Made by a program: the position numbers and the translations under genes. A stretch of 24,095 nucleotides of DNA from Mesostigma viride (lineage: Eukaryota; Streptophyta; Mesostigmatophyceae; Mesostigmatales; Mesostigmataceae), in NCBI GenBank assembly GCA_009746045.1, contig RPFO01001796.1:2501-26595 (forward strand), given 5' to 3'. Below are positions 1 through 10,982 of this stretch, one piece after another. A model generated the notes under the pieces. It was not told the origin of the DNA and did no database searches. It saw only the letters and a program-made list of their open reading frames with translations. How positions within the stretch are numbered: the stretch's first letter is position 1; every line of letters begins with the position of its first letter.

Positions 1-1
1 G

Positions 2-3000
2 CTCCCGCTGCTGTACGAGTGCTCGGAGGGAAAGCCAGCCACCTTCACCGCCTACGCCGTGGTGGCAGGTGAGGCATGTGGTGGTGACGGGTTGCTTGGT
101 GCGACCTGTCCCTGCTTGGATCGGCATGTTGTTTGCTAGCGGAGACGTGTTGCACCGACGCGTAATGGACAGAAATATTAAGTGAGACAGGAATAGGTCG
201 CTTACCATGAGGCAAGTGATGGTTGTGTCCTTGCCATCGGGGTGATTTCCAGCAGCATTTGCGGCGGTTGGTTTCCATTTTCCACGCTGTGGGAGCGTGG
301 GGCGGACAGGTGTATGCGCACGAGATCGCCGCACATGCTCTGCATCCCAGGAATTGACAAGCCTTCGATACAGATGAACAATTGTACTTTGTGTAGAGCA
401 CAGGACATGCCTGGTTATCGACAGCAACTGGGTTCAAGCCTGCATGGCAACTGTGGCACGCAACCTTCCCTGCTGAACAGAGATGTGCACACATCGTATA
501 CCTGCTGTCGTCTGCTTCTTGTCGACTTTGCCGTGCTGGTGGCGGGGACGCTTCCTGTGGGGTGGCCCCACTCAAGGCCATGTGGCCTCCTTGATGGGCA
601 TGCTATCCTATTGACTCACGCAAGGCTTTACTTTCTGGTCTTATCTCTTGGGCGGTTGCCTGTAGATGTGGTCACACAGGGAAACCTGCCACCTAGTCAT
701 GGTTGTCTCCTTGATACCCGCTATCTGCATATCTAGCATCGTACGTGCATAACTAATGCTCTCTCGCCCGCATTCCTGTTGCCTCCTTCCTGCCCTGTCT
801 GCCTGCACCACCCTGGCTGCGCTCGTGCCCCCCCGCGGCAGCCGAGCCCCTCCCCACGGGCCCCCCCGACCCTGTGCCAAGTGAGCCCACACCCAGCCCG
901 GTCGACAATGCGCCTACCTCTGTCGAGCATAGCCCTGTCGGATATAGGGCTACCTCTGCCCATCATCGTCATAATCATGACCGAGTGGAAGGGCCTCAGC
1001 CACTTGCCAAAGAGAAGCCGGCCATTCTGCTGGCGGACCACCACTCGGTATCCATCGCAAGGTGCAGCGCGTTCCGCGACCCAGGGTACGTTGCGTGGTC
1101 ACCGGCCATGCGCGCTGACATCAGCGGGGACGTGCAGGTGACGGGGAGCGTGCGGCTGGACACCCCAGGGACGTATCGGATGACGTATGACGTGGCGGAT
1201 GGCAGCGGACAGCGTGCCGAGAGGCAGACCCGCAAGGTGGTCGTTCAAGGTGAGGCCGCCTGTTCTCAGTGCTATCACACCCATGCTGCCTACTCAGTCT
1301 AGCTCTGGAGTCCACCGTATATATATTAATTATTATAATTACTTACATCAGAGTGAAGGCACCCAATAAAACATAAACAAAGCCAACGCTAACAAGAGAT
1401 ACCACGACAAAATAATTACAGCCGGCATGGGACACTCGATCCACACCGCGGAATGAAGTAAAACAGCCTAATAACCGTGCTGCGCCGCAAAGTCAGCCCG
1501 CGTGCGGCGGAGCAAGATGTCAGCCATATCCCGGGAAAGCGCTACCAAAAGGCGTTGGCGCCAGTACGACGCCCAGGTCCGCGCCGACCAAGGGGCCCGC
1601 TGGCCCTCCAGGTCCAGACGGTCCTCTGTGAGCCGGCAGCACTCCCTAAATAAGCCGGCGGTCAGGGTCCCCATGGCCCCGAACTCCTCCAAGACAAAGG
1701 GCACCACACGGTGGTGCCCGACGTTCCCATAGGCCGTGAGCTTGGCCCACTCAGCCCGATCCGCTGTGTAGCCCGGCCCGCCGCCTGGGATACACCAACT
1801 GCACATGGCTAAGAGCCAGGGGGCGAGCCACAGAAACGTCAATGAGCAAGTGCCGGCCGCCTCCCTCAAAGTCCAGAACCACGATGTCAGGTCGGTGGTT
1901 GGGGGAATAGAAAGCCGCGCCGTCCGCATCCTCAGACCGGATATTCGCGTGGGGGAAAACGGACCGGACCATGGCAAGCACCTCCTTCAGGAGAACAGTG
2001 TGCAAGTACAAGTACCAATTCTGATCAGTCTGCTGGCCACCCATGCATGACAGGTTGTGGGTCCCAGTGGGGTCCAAGGCCTGCACGCAGCTACCACAGG
2101 GCTGCCCTGCGGGAACAAGAGGTTGCGGGGCAAACAGTTGGTGTCGCAGTGCCACCGGATAGTGACTGGGCGCCAGGACAAAAGGGGGGCCCCTGGGGAG
2201 AGCTCGGAGGTAAGCCGAGCCCACACTCCGCAATGAGAGTGAGATCGAACAGCCACGCGCGACCCAGGGCGTTGAGGTCATCAAAAAGAGCCATCCAATC
2301 CGCCGTGTGCAGAATACCCGCGTAGGCTTTCTGGTGTTTATCGATGACGCGGGCAGGGAATGCTGCAGGGGAGAGGATGGTGGCGACCGAGGAAGTGCCA
2401 CGAGGTAGGCGGCGTGGGGCGGCCTGAGCGGTGCGGACGGTAGTGAAGGCCTGCTGGATCTCAGCATAAGCATCCTGGATGGCGGTGAGGAAGGGGTAGG
2501 GGCTGGCGGGGTCCAAGAGGCCAGGCTCCGCCATAACCAAAAGGGGAAGGAGCCGACAGATTTCCGCCCTGACTGAGCGACGGAGCCCTAAAAAGCTGCC
2601 GGGGCCAGCCGGGGTTGTATATATAGACCCATGCGGTCTAGATCCCTCCCAGGCCTGCATGGTGGGCCGGCAGCGATGTTGCTGTGCGTCGTAGTTTTTT
2701 TTATGTAGTTAGTTGTACCTTGTGCAGCTGGCGTGATCCTTGGATGTCCGTGTCAGGTTACTATTAATTTCTTCACGGTTCTTCTCCTTTTGGGGGTTTA
2801 CAGTTATGTTGCATGCCAATCTCAACTCCGTAATTCATCATTCTCAATGAATATATTAAAAATTATAATAACTTACATCAGAGTGAAAGCACCCAATCAA
2901 ACATGAACAAAGCCAACGCTAACAAGAGATATCACGCTAACAAGAGAAGTGAATGTATATATGTATGGGTACTCCGGGGGGTATGACATATCCCCATGCA

Positions 3001-5869
3001 CCTGGCAGGGAAAGTGAGGGCAGTAACTAGATACACACACGAAGGAAAAACCATGTGTCCAGGAGGTTCCCTTGCGCACGAACGTGCATTTCTTGGCTGC
3101 TTCTGACCACCCGTGCTGCTGTGCTGCCCCTTCTGGGCCTGTCTCGGCGCCCTTTGGCCACCGTGCAGGTTTCCTGCCGCGCTACCAGTTCCGGAACGGT
3201 GCCGTGGACAGCAAGCACTGCTGTTTGTGGGAGGTTGCGTGCCGGCACGCAGACCTCAAGTACACCTGCAGCAGCCGGTGAGCCCAGCAGCCCATTACCT
3301 TTTGCCAGCACTCTTTCTTGTGTACGCTCCACCTCTGGTCCGGCCACCCCCCGTTCAGGTCACTCTGTCTTGACAACCCCTCCTCACAAACATGCACGAT
3401 TCCTTCATTACAAGTGCATTTATCGCGAATGGGCTGATGCACATTCCAGTTTTGCGGCTACTTTTTTGGGGAAGTGCTGCAACTGACGTTCAGCCAATGT
3501 GGGGGCTGGGTCTTGAAAATGAAGCTTGTTTTCTGGTTCACACGCCGTGCGCAGACAAGTAACTTGTCTCTTTTTGTACAAAAGATGTGTCGTTTACTTT
3601 GTCAAAGGGACGTGAACATGGCCCATGGCGACATTTGGCCTCATCTCATGACCTTTCCGGGCTCCTGCGGCCTGCCCACTTCTGCTTTCCCGTGCCACTC
3701 TCTCAGGGAGCTGCGCCACTGCGACAAGCAGCCCCCCTTCAAGCGCAGCGATAAGTGCGTGGCGTGCCTCCAGTGCAGAGCCCCAGGTGGGTGGGTGACT
3801 CGTAGGCAGCTACCTGACAGTATCATGGTTTAATGTAGCGGAGAGTAAAGTACTTCTGTAATGCTGCATGCCTACACGCGGCCTGCCACGCCCACGGTAA
3901 AGTAGGCTTCACGGTGTCGAGACATGGCACATCGGCGGGTGACTTGCACTGGCATCTCTGGTCCATTTTTCGGAGACCGTCATCGAATTGATTGGATGTC
4001 ATGCCTCTTTCAGGAGCCCTATCCATGGCTTACCTCCCTGGGCTATGATTGGATGGTTATATAGACATTAACTGCAGCTATATGGGTAGTAGTAGCTATA
4101 TGGGTAGTACTATTTAGATATTAGTAGCCATATGGGTAGTGCTATATGGGTGGTAGTACAATATGGCTAGTACCATATGGAAGTATTAGCTATGTGAAGA
4201 GTAGTAGCAACCAACTTCAGCAAATGCGCAATCAAACCTTAGCACTTGCGTTGGCTTTTCCGAGACATGTGCTACTGTGCATGGATTGGTTTGCGTCCCC
4301 CTTGCATGGGCATGAAACGGATGGAGGAATAAACACGCTCAATGCATGCTCCCTTTGGTCCTGCTTGGCCTCCCCATGTGCAGCGCACGCGCGGGCGCAG
4401 GAGGCTGCCATGTGGCAGCGTAAGGCCACGTCATCCGTGCCGTGTGCCGCCTATGCGTGTAAGGTGAGGGTTGGGACCTTCCTGCTATCATGGCACAAAA
4501 ATAGGATGGCATGCAGAGTGCTCAAAGCTCCTTCCCCAGTTTGGTAACATCAGCATGGCCGGGTAACGAGTACTCCTTTATTTTGACTGTTGTTTGGAAC
4601 CATCTACTATGATGGGGTACTATTAATTACTATGATGGGGTGATACTCGCTCAGCATAGGCTCTGCTACCAAACGGCCCATTTATGCCTGGTAAGCTGCC
4701 TTGAACCATGCAACACGAATCAAGCAAACTTCTAGTTTCCTAGTTTTAAGGCCACAACACTCTAACTGCTTTATAGTCTACTCATGCCTGGCCTTATAGT
4801 GAGCTTGGCTTGGCCACGGGATGGTGCCATGTGCCAGCCAATAGTATACATGGACGACATAGAAGGCACCATTCTATACAATATGGACAACCGTCTTCAG
4901 TACACCTGGGAAGGGCCTGTGAGAAAGGGCTTGTGTCGAAGAATCTCGTGGTGGCTCATGGTCAGTGGACTCACCAAGGCCGTGATTGTTGTGTGTATGT
5001 AAACCACGACCTGGCATGTTGCCACCTGGCACTCCACCACCGCGACCCGGCATGGCTCGCAGGATGCGCGCGTGGCCTACATCTCCATGCGTGTGGCGGC
5101 GTGCCTCGTGCGGGAGGCATGCTTCAGCACGTCGCAAAATGGGGACTATGCGGTGTGCCAGCAGGTGAGCGCGCCAGGGATTTTCTCATGTTGTCTATTC
5201 GGCCTTCTAGTTACTGAGTAGGCCTGGGCAACATATGATATGGTGAACTTGAACTGGACATTATGTAGGTATTCTGTTTGGGTAAATATGCAGGTTGTTG
5301 AACGTAGGCCTCCTGCTTCACCGTGTCAAGTGCATCAGGGCATGACGTTGGCTTGGTTTGCTATGATGAACCTTGTCTCTGCCTCTTTGCCACCTGTCGC
5401 CTACAACTGGCCGCCTCCCTAGGCATGCAATCTGTGGCCACGCGATAGGAATGCTGACCACTATTTGCAAAAGCATTGAAAAATTACGTCACCTCAATAG
5501 GATGCTGTACTGGCATCCATCTACATACATGCAGTTGGCTTTAGATAGCCCAATACGTGCATACGTTGATTCCGCTGACAGCTTACGTTTTCAGTTTTCA
5601 CCATTAAAACCAATTACTAAAGCAGGTTTGTGCCATTCATAGGCGTTAATACAATGGTGTTGGTTTGCTTATCTTCTTTATCTGTTTCTATGTTCTGGTC
5701 CTGCCTTGATGTGTGCCTTCAGCTCCAGTACCGCTGCTTGTTGCGCCGCGGGCCTGGGGAGACCTGCAGGCACGTGGCGCAGTATTGGCATGTGCACGAT
5801 GCGCAAGCCGGGATGTGCAAGGTCTGTCACCCCCGGAAATCCTACTTGCGCGCATTGACCCTTGATTAA
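2..5869 (+). CDS. Spliced gene, 3' part: DUF5011-like Ig-fold domain plus cysteine-rich tail
   Basis: I joined seven exons by GT-AG sites with matching phases: 2-68, 842-1249, 3169-3277, 3707-3786, 4384-4463, 5063-5164 and 5723-5869 (993 nt, 330 residues plus stop; 5' end outside the window). Exon 2 encodes a Pro-rich linker and then an Ig-like domain whose end (VQVTGSVRLDTPGTYRMTY, then DVADGSGQRAERQTRKVVVQ) follows the DUF5011/HYR-like pattern of cell-surface proteins. Exons 3-7 encode about 170 residues with 17 cysteines; the motif C-L-x(3-4)-[AE]-A/T-C recurs in exons 3, 6 and 7, twice followed by Y-x-C. I do not recognise this tail. An extracellular or wall-associated role is inferred from the domain and the cysteines; no signal peptide is in view. 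A phase-compatible extra exon may lie at 3846-3896. The last exon is the least certain, because retrotransposon sequence starts within about 50 bp of the stop and a donor-like AAG|GTCTGT lies at 5819-5827, so the native end may be lost. Confidence 0.66.
1341..1406 (-). repeat. 66-bp retroelement 3'-UTR repeat, copy 1
   Basis: This 66-bp segment, near the 3' end of the retroelement at 1318-2690, matches 2871-2936 with four mismatches by eye. Both copies are followed to the left by a similar TAATTATAATA-like tail. Confidence 0.85.
1468..2660 (-). pseudogene. Reverse transcriptase ORF C-terminus, frameshifted
   Basis: Three overlapping minus-strand reading frames (about 2660-2240, 2240-1800 and 1800-1468) together give the C-terminal end of a non-LTR retrotransposon polyprotein, so at least two frameshifts have broken it. 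Visible in order are a helical segment typical of the region after the RT thumb; a zinc-finger motif C-x2-C-x9-H-x3-C (CGSCVQALDPTGTHNLSC, about 2046-2100); and a restriction-like endonuclease pattern with RPDIVVLDF, LLIDVSVARP and AEWAKLTAY, ending in VVPFVLEEFGAMG and a 60-residue tail. This CCHC-then-PD-(D/E)xK order is known from R2/NeSL-type elements; assignment to a clade would need a phylogeny. The catalytic RT palm is absent, so the copy cannot be autonomous. Confidence 0.68.
2845..2936 (-). mobile_element. Solo 3' end of the same non-LTR family (copy 2)
   Basis: The 66 bp at 2871-2936 repeat the 3' UTR of the fragment at 1318-2690, with an AT-rich tail at about 2848-2870. Nothing else of the element follows on its 5' side, so this is best read as a very short, 5'-truncated second insertion in the same intron and orientation. 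A short internal duplication (GCTAACAAGAGA at 2919-2930 and again at 2936-2947) sits at its 5' edge. Confidence 0.6.
4057..4200 (+). repeat. Degenerate tandem repeat of CTATATGGGTAGTA
   Basis: About seven imperfect copies of a 14-18 bp unit built on TATATGGGTAGTA lie in the 3787-4383 intron of the DUF5011-like gene. Unit length and sequence drift, so this is an old minisatellite. A separate short duplication, TACTATGATGGGGT, occurs twice at about 4606-4642 in the next intron. Confidence 0.75.
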
Positions 5870-6365
5870 CGAGGTGCTCTGCAAGGGATACATGCTCTTT
5901 TTCCGGGCCATGGGGATGGTTTACTGGAGGGGGGCTGCCATCTACGTTGACCACAAGCCCTGGGAGGCGACCCCCGCCGCCCCAGCCTAGGGGAAATGTA
6001 GAGTAGTGTCGTATAGACAGTAATGCTTAGCTATCGTGGCCCACGCCCATGTGTTTGTATGCCTATGATGGGACCCACACCAGACGATATGTATTAGCCA
6101 TGCTTTGCCCATGCAGAGAGCCACTCGCTGTTGAGAGGTAATGCCCTAGCCATTGCTTAGCCATGATCATCTTCCGCCCCATGTAAGGCCTCTTTGGTAT
6201 GCATGATACACCATGGTGATGCAGGTGCACCTTGTGCACCCAGAGTACGTGGCAGTTTACATCCCCCCACCTGCAGGTTGTAGCTCATAACGTATTTATA
6301 ACCATATGCCCCTTCTCAGCCCTGGATATGTGTTACTCCCTGGACGGAGATATGTTCTTCATTAA
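5870..6365 (+). mobile_element. Hairpin-tail retrotransposon 3' end, copy A (long-UTR type)
   Basis: The end of an ORF (VYWRGAAIYVDHKPWE, stop TAG at 5988-5990) is followed by a roughly 370-bp 3' UTR. The UTR matches the copies ending at 13490, 15740 and 22345 (wording such as GGCCCACGCCCATGTG, TAGCCATGCTTTGCC). The terminal module is degenerate here: a CTCC/GGAG stem at 6336-6349 with an enlarged loop and a decayed AT tail. The 5' boundary is between about 5820 and 5870, abutting or cutting the end of the DUF5011-like gene. Confidence 0.72.
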
Positions 6366-6381
6366 ATAACTAGTTTAAAAA

Positions 6382-6444
6382 ACAGATCTGTATATACGGC
6401 TAGCCATCTGTATTTTTCGGGCCCTAACTTTACAGATCTGTAAA
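6382..6444. repeat. Two ACAGATCTGT palindromes
   Basis: A 10-bp palindrome, ACAGATCTGT, lies at about 6384-6393. A 16-bp perfect palindrome, TTTACAGATCTGTAAA, lies at 6429-6444. They are about 40 bp apart. No function is evident. Confidence 0.7.
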
Positions 6445-6544
6445 AAGCTCTTGTTTTATTGTGCTCCGCGACCCCCAAACGGGAGCGCATTCATGATTTA
6501 TTATGCACTATAAATTGATTCCACTACAGGAATATAAATTAATT

Positions 6545-7080
6545 CCACTACAGGCAAGCAGCAACTCAACGACTACTGCGAGCTCCCTCTTGTCATCCAC
6601 ACCATCCGACACTGCCGCCTCCTCTTTGCCGGCCATCTTGCCCGCACAGACCAGGTGAATACCGATGTGGGCCCTGCCAGGGGGCTTAAGACGGGCCAAC
6701 CAGGTAGACACCTCCTCCTATGGCAGGGTCCCCTTGTCCCATCGCAACCCACTGACAAACTTGCGCGCGCCCGGCACCGGCGCAGCGCGACCCGGACCTA
6801 TATGTGACACAACTGCTTGAAGATGTAGGGCTTTTGGGACTATCGATCCGTACTCCGCGCCCGCATGATTGACAAGGAGAAATGGGCTGCCATCTGCGAT
6901 AAGCACCTTCCAGAGGGGTATGCTCCTGTTTTCTCCCCACGGGCCCCGCGGCCCGTTGCTAGCCTGGGTAGAAGTCCGCAGGTGGAGGTTATTGGCCCTG
7001 AGGATATAGCCGCTAGTACTACCGCCTCGTCTGCCATTACAGTAGAGGACAGCACGGATGAGGATTACATCCCCATCTAG
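6545..7080 (+). pseudogene. Reverse transcriptase C-terminal remnant (FAGHLARTDQV type)
   Basis: The frame through 6566-6750 reads LNDYCELPLVIHTIRHCRLL followed by FAGHLARTDQVNTDVG and ends near QPGRHLLLWQGP. After frameshifts come YVTQLLEDVGLLGLSI and then RMIDKEKWAAICDKHLPEGY, with a stop at 7078-7080. This is the usual C-terminal layout of many non-LTR reverse transcriptases: L-P-x-I-x-x-x-I-R-x-R-R-L-x-F-A-G-H, then a Leu-rich DxGL segment, then M-x-D-x-x-x-W. It resembles the segments at 11757-11950 and 12735-12960 but has a different ORF end. At least two frame changes make it non-functional. Two direct copies of an ATTCCACTACAGG-containing unit lie just upstream (about 6511-6555). Confidence 0.7.
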
Positions 7081-8914
7081 TGCTTAATGGTTGGGGAATG
7101 ATGCAGACGGTATTTGTTTAAACTTTTGTGTAATTATTTTTTCTAATGACATTAGCATAGTACTCCGTGGCATGCCTTTAATTTGCGCATGACACGCAAG
7201 TACTTACTTAGTACTTACTTAACTCAACGACATTGAGAGTGAGGAAGTGGAAGGTCGGACGGGAGGGTTAGAATTGTCAACGGTAGCGGGACATGCCAAT
7301 TGAGAAAAGGCGAGACCTGAACATCGGAGCTTAATTAATCGCAGGTTTCAAGGGGGGATTCGGCATGCCATGCGGTTGATGTGGGCAATCCCACATGTGA
7401 TGTGGATGCCCGTTGATGGCATGTCTGCCATGCCCACTGATCGAGCCATAGGCAGCCGAATATACGCCATGGATCTATTACACCCCCCGGCCCTGCCTCC
7501 GATTTCTCGTCCGTATTGACTGCCCGCGAAAGAACTAAATGGTGACAGCGTCTCTCACTGGCTTGTATTTCTTTTTCTATGCGGACGAGGCAGGATCCAA
7601 GTATCCCACAGGAGGTAGCCGATCAGGGGACAAATGTTGAATCTGCAAAATTCAGGGTACGGCTATGCCTGGTGTCGAAGCACGTGCGAGGGGTGGCAAC
7701 TGCCCCGCGGATAGCTGGGGCAACAACGTTTGCCAACCTTGTGCCGCGGCGTTTAGCCCCCGGCGACGGCCCATCACCGCTTTCAGTCATATGAACGCAG
7801 CACCGTTGATTAATGAGCGTACAGTGGTATATGCAGCTGTTCTGTATGCACGTGCTGGGTAAGGGCTAGGCACCCTTCCCCGACAACACACGGTACTTTG
7901 TAGGTCATGGAGGAATTATGCTAAGTGGGCAGAAGCTGGTGTAGGCAATGCGATAAACAAATACTGCCCAGTGAATTAGTATTAAACTACTTGGCCAGTT
8001 CTTATTAGAACTCCCTCTTCTTATTTGGGGAAAACACAGTTAAGTGGACTTTGATATCATTATCATCCTGAGACGCAGCCTATGGTGCACGTAAGCTACA
8101 GAGCATATAACCAATGGTTGGTTTGTTGCTGCCGGTAAGCGTGCGTAGCTATCAACGGTTCACCTGCTACCCCCTAGTGATCTTATCACTTTAAGCTGTT
8201 GAGGAAACAAAATTACGGTTTGGCAATTTCGCCTGCCACCCATGTGCCACCATACACGTGATGTCAGGCGTCAGGCCTCTATATTATTATAATCATAATG
8301 ATTACCGGTACGTTACTGGAACTGGTTTGTTACACATATAAAACGGGTGGTCTTCCGATTTTTCGATCACTAGAGAAATGCCGAATGGCCTGGAAGAATG
8401 TCCTAACGTACCTACAGATTTTGGCGGCGATCGTAACTTAACGCGGGAATGACTGTACATAATACCTTGAATCTTTTCTTTGCTGCCATGCGAGTTGGCC
8501 ACAATTCACAAAGAATGCTGTCCTCTGTACGCTTCGGCGCTGTCATTGGCTGTCACAACTCGGTGTGATCCTATATTCCTTGGTCCTCGGGTGGTTCTCA
8601 CAAAGCGACCCAGTATCTTTTTTGACCCAATAGCGTATCATAATTCACGTCGCGCGGCTGTGTCGTTTGAGGTCAACAAGATCTGCGGTGGAGAGGCAAG
8701 CAGGCGGGATTAGTGAACGGAATCAGGGGCCCAAATGGCCGAAAAGGGAGCGTTCAAGCGGCACCGCAGGGCTTGCAGCTACTTTTCGGCAGTTGGGGAA
8801 GGAGATAAGGCCGAAATTTTCTCGTGCTTGAAAACACGGTAAAAAGGGCAGCCATCCTACTTTACCGACCCTCCGGACTGCGGCGCAGTGAGTGCGTTGC
8901 CTTCAATTGCAACA
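7081..8914. other. Intergenic region upstream of LIL3
   Basis: No gene is supported here. A short direct repeat (AGTACTTACTT, twice, 7199-7220) is present. An open stretch at about 7579-7860 has some cysteine-rich coding flavour, but frames disagree and no splice pattern emerges. The LIL3 promoter and 5' UTR should lie in the last few hundred bases; I see no convincing TATA box. Confidence 0.5.
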
Positions 8915-10711
8915 ATGGCTTCGGCTGTGGCTGTCCATCAAACTTTGGCGGCTTCGTCCATTCGGCTTGGGAAGCCCGTTTTCCAGCCGCGTGCGACTTC
9001 GGTTCGTTCGCGTCCAGTTATCCATGGTTCTGCCCGATTCCGCCGATCCGGCGTGGTCGCCACGGCTTCAGTAGAGGCTGGCCCATCTGCCAATGCCGAT
9101 GGAGATTATGTGGTTCCCGAGGTTGCGGCCCTGGAGGATGCGGGAGACACTCAGGGCGTTGAGGCTAAGGGATCCTCGAGAAAGGCAGGACCTCTTGCTC
9201 GTGGTGGCACTGCTAAGGGAACTGAGGCTCTGGGCAAGGATCCCGGTGCGGCCGCGAGGCAAGGAAGCCTCGCTGCCTCCTCTGGCAGGTTCGAGGACCC
9301 GCGTTGGATCAAGGCCGCTGGGACCTGGGATTTTGAAAAGTTTAAGTTGGATAACGGCGAGACTGACTGGGACAGCGTTATCGATGCTGGTAAGTATTAG
9401 TTTGACCTAAGTGACTTGATTATCGAGTGCTTCGCCGGATCAAGGCCATTTGCTTTTGAAGGTAAACTCAAACAATATTATCTTTCCGAACCGTTGAAAA
9501 ATGCAGAGGTAAGACGGCGAAAGCTTCTGGAGGACGCTCCCATCGCCTCAACAAACGAGGAGCCAGTAAAGTTTGAGCTGTCCACCGTTCCCTTGTGGGT
9601 CTGGGTCCGTCGTTTCCACCTTCCTCAGGCGGAGATGATCAACGGTGAGTTTTAAGTTGCCATCTAGCGCTCTGTTGCAAATACTCCACGAAGCACTACC
9701 TTAAGGCACACCCAGGAGGTTCATGCTGTAATTATTGATGCCAACCGATATCTATTGTTTGCCTCACGAGTGACCACTCTTCAGTTCATCACTGAATGTA
9801 GAGGTCAGATTGCTAGATTGTCGTCTTAGATAGCTCAGCCAAATACCCTTCTATGTCGTAGCGCAGCCTGGAACATGATTGTTTGATGACATCTTTCTTA
9901 CATGCCTTTTTATCCCAAGAAGAACCACTGTTGATCAGTTCCTTGCTGTATTTTTCCCCTGAATACAACTTATCCAGATAGAACGGTCATATATTACTAT
10001 TGTATCATCATATCCATTTGCCAATAGCTTTAGCTTCTGTACCAAGAAAGTTTTGCAGAGGTCACAGAGTGCTTGAATGTGCTGATGTGACCTGCTCTCT
10101 GGAAATGGGACAGTGCATGGTGTTCACGCGTCGTCCTTCACCATCCTTTTTTCATTCCGTGTATGCTGGTAAAGATGCTATTGTGCTATGCGCTCACAGT
10201 CGCTACTTATGCCCCTGTTTGCGGGGCATTTTCTTGCTCAAGTCTGGTGCTCTTTGAGTTGGATGTACGGTGTAGGGCGAAACCTGGCTGGCCACAATCA
10301 CCAAAAGGGTTTTCCTCCAATAAAATTTGTAGATAAATGTCCTGTTGGATGATACAGAGGGTTGGTAGTGTCCTGCTCTGCCACAGACCTCGCACTGCAT
10401 GCACTTTCGTCTGTCTGGCAACGCCGCTCACCTGTCGCTACCTCCTGCCCATGTGTCCGGCTCCCTCTGCAGGCCGTGCTGCCATGATCGGTTTTGCTTG
10501 GGCCATGCTGTGGGAGAAGGTCTCTGGCCAGAGCCTGGTCAGCCAGTTCGACAGCTTTGGCGGCAAGTTCTTCCTAATCCTCACCCTGATCGGCATCATG
10601 CTGGTGCGCAAGCAGGAGGACCTCAAGGAGCTCCAGAACCTGACCAAGGAGCTCAACTACTATGACAAGCAGTGGGAGGCCACCTGGGAGGGCAAGGAGA
10701 AGCCAGAGTAA
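8915..10711 (+). CDS. LIL3: LIL3, light-harvesting-like protein 3 (chloroplast)
   Basis: Three exons, 8915-9389, 9507-9644 and 10473-10711, join through two phase-1 GT-AG introns (117 and 828 bp) into 283 residues, close to the roughly 260 of plant LIL3. I chose the ATG at 8915 (AACAATGGC context) because the open frame further upstream begins only with GTG. Residues 1-50 are Ala/Ser/Arg-rich, as expected for a transit peptide. The family signature follows: EDPRWIKAAGTWDFEKF, then TDWDSVIDAEVRRRKLLED, STNEEP and WVRRFHLPQAE. Next is the chlorophyll-binding LHC motif E-M-I-N-G-R-A-A-M at 201-209, a first helix (about 205-222), a second (237-250), and LNYYDKQWEATWEG at the end. In plants LIL3 is a thylakoid protein that holds geranylgeranyl reductase and other late chlorophyll-synthesis enzymes at the membrane; the same role is inferred here. 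Intron 2 splits the codons for NGR. The reading frame is intact. Confidence 0.95.
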
Positions 10712-10966
10712 AGCGAGCTGCAACGCCGTCATTCGCCGACTTGCAATGCCCTTACTTGAGGGTCAAGTATTCATCCCAAGCCGTGGCCTGCTAGGGCCTT
10801 GTGGGTATACTTTGAACAGGCAGGACAGGCCACTCGACATTTTTCGATCTCTTCAGCCTTTTGGCCACCCTATTCCCCATGGCTGAGCATTTGAAGCGTC
10901 TGCGATAGAATGTCAGAGTGTAGGTCATTGCTGTTCTTATTTTTCTGCTGGTACGCTCTGAGAATC

Positions 10967-10972
10967 AATAAA
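10967..10972 (+). promoter_or_regulatory. Probable polyadenylation signal of LIL3
   Basis: AATAAA lies 256 bp after the LIL3 stop codon in a T-rich stretch. No TGTAA was seen at a comparable distance, which argues against a volvocine-type polyadenylation signal. Confidence 0.55.
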
Positions 10973-10982
10973 TGTTACAAAG

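Larger units (their letters stand above)
1318..2690 (-). mobile_element. Non-LTR retrotransposon fragment (CCHC finger plus RLE-like domain), in an intron
   Basis: A minus-strand, 5'-truncated retroelement lies inside the 1250-3168 intron of the DUF5011-like gene. Its left end is its 3' end: an untranslated stretch (about 1341-1467) ending in an AT-rich tail (1318-1340). The coding part is described separately. Its right (5') boundary is not sharp; I place it near 2690 because protein-like coding ends at about 2660. No clear target-site duplication was found. Confidence 0.7.

Noticed and set aside
420-450. GGTTCAAGCC on the plus strand, resembling a tRNA B-box
   Set aside because: No cloverleaf can be drawn and no A-box is present; it lies in an intron.
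242-736. 164-codon plus-strand open frame near the left edge
   Set aside because: It lies wholly within the 69-841 intron of the spliced gene and has no recognisable motif.
4901-4960. Possible phase-0 exon (YTWEGPVRKGLCRR...) in the DUF5011-like gene
   Set aside because: It would fit the phases, but the donor (ATG|GTCAGT) is weak and the peptide does not resemble the neighbouring cysteine-rich exons.
7579-7862. Cysteine-containing open stretch (GGNCPADSWGNNVCQPC) that recalls extracellular repeats
   Set aside because: The protein-like pieces lie in different frames and no phase-consistent splice sites connect them.
8255-8260. CACGTG (G-box core) upstream of LIL3
   Set aside because: It is about 650 bp from the start codon, and CACGTG also occurs at 7681 and elsewhere, so it carries no weight alone.
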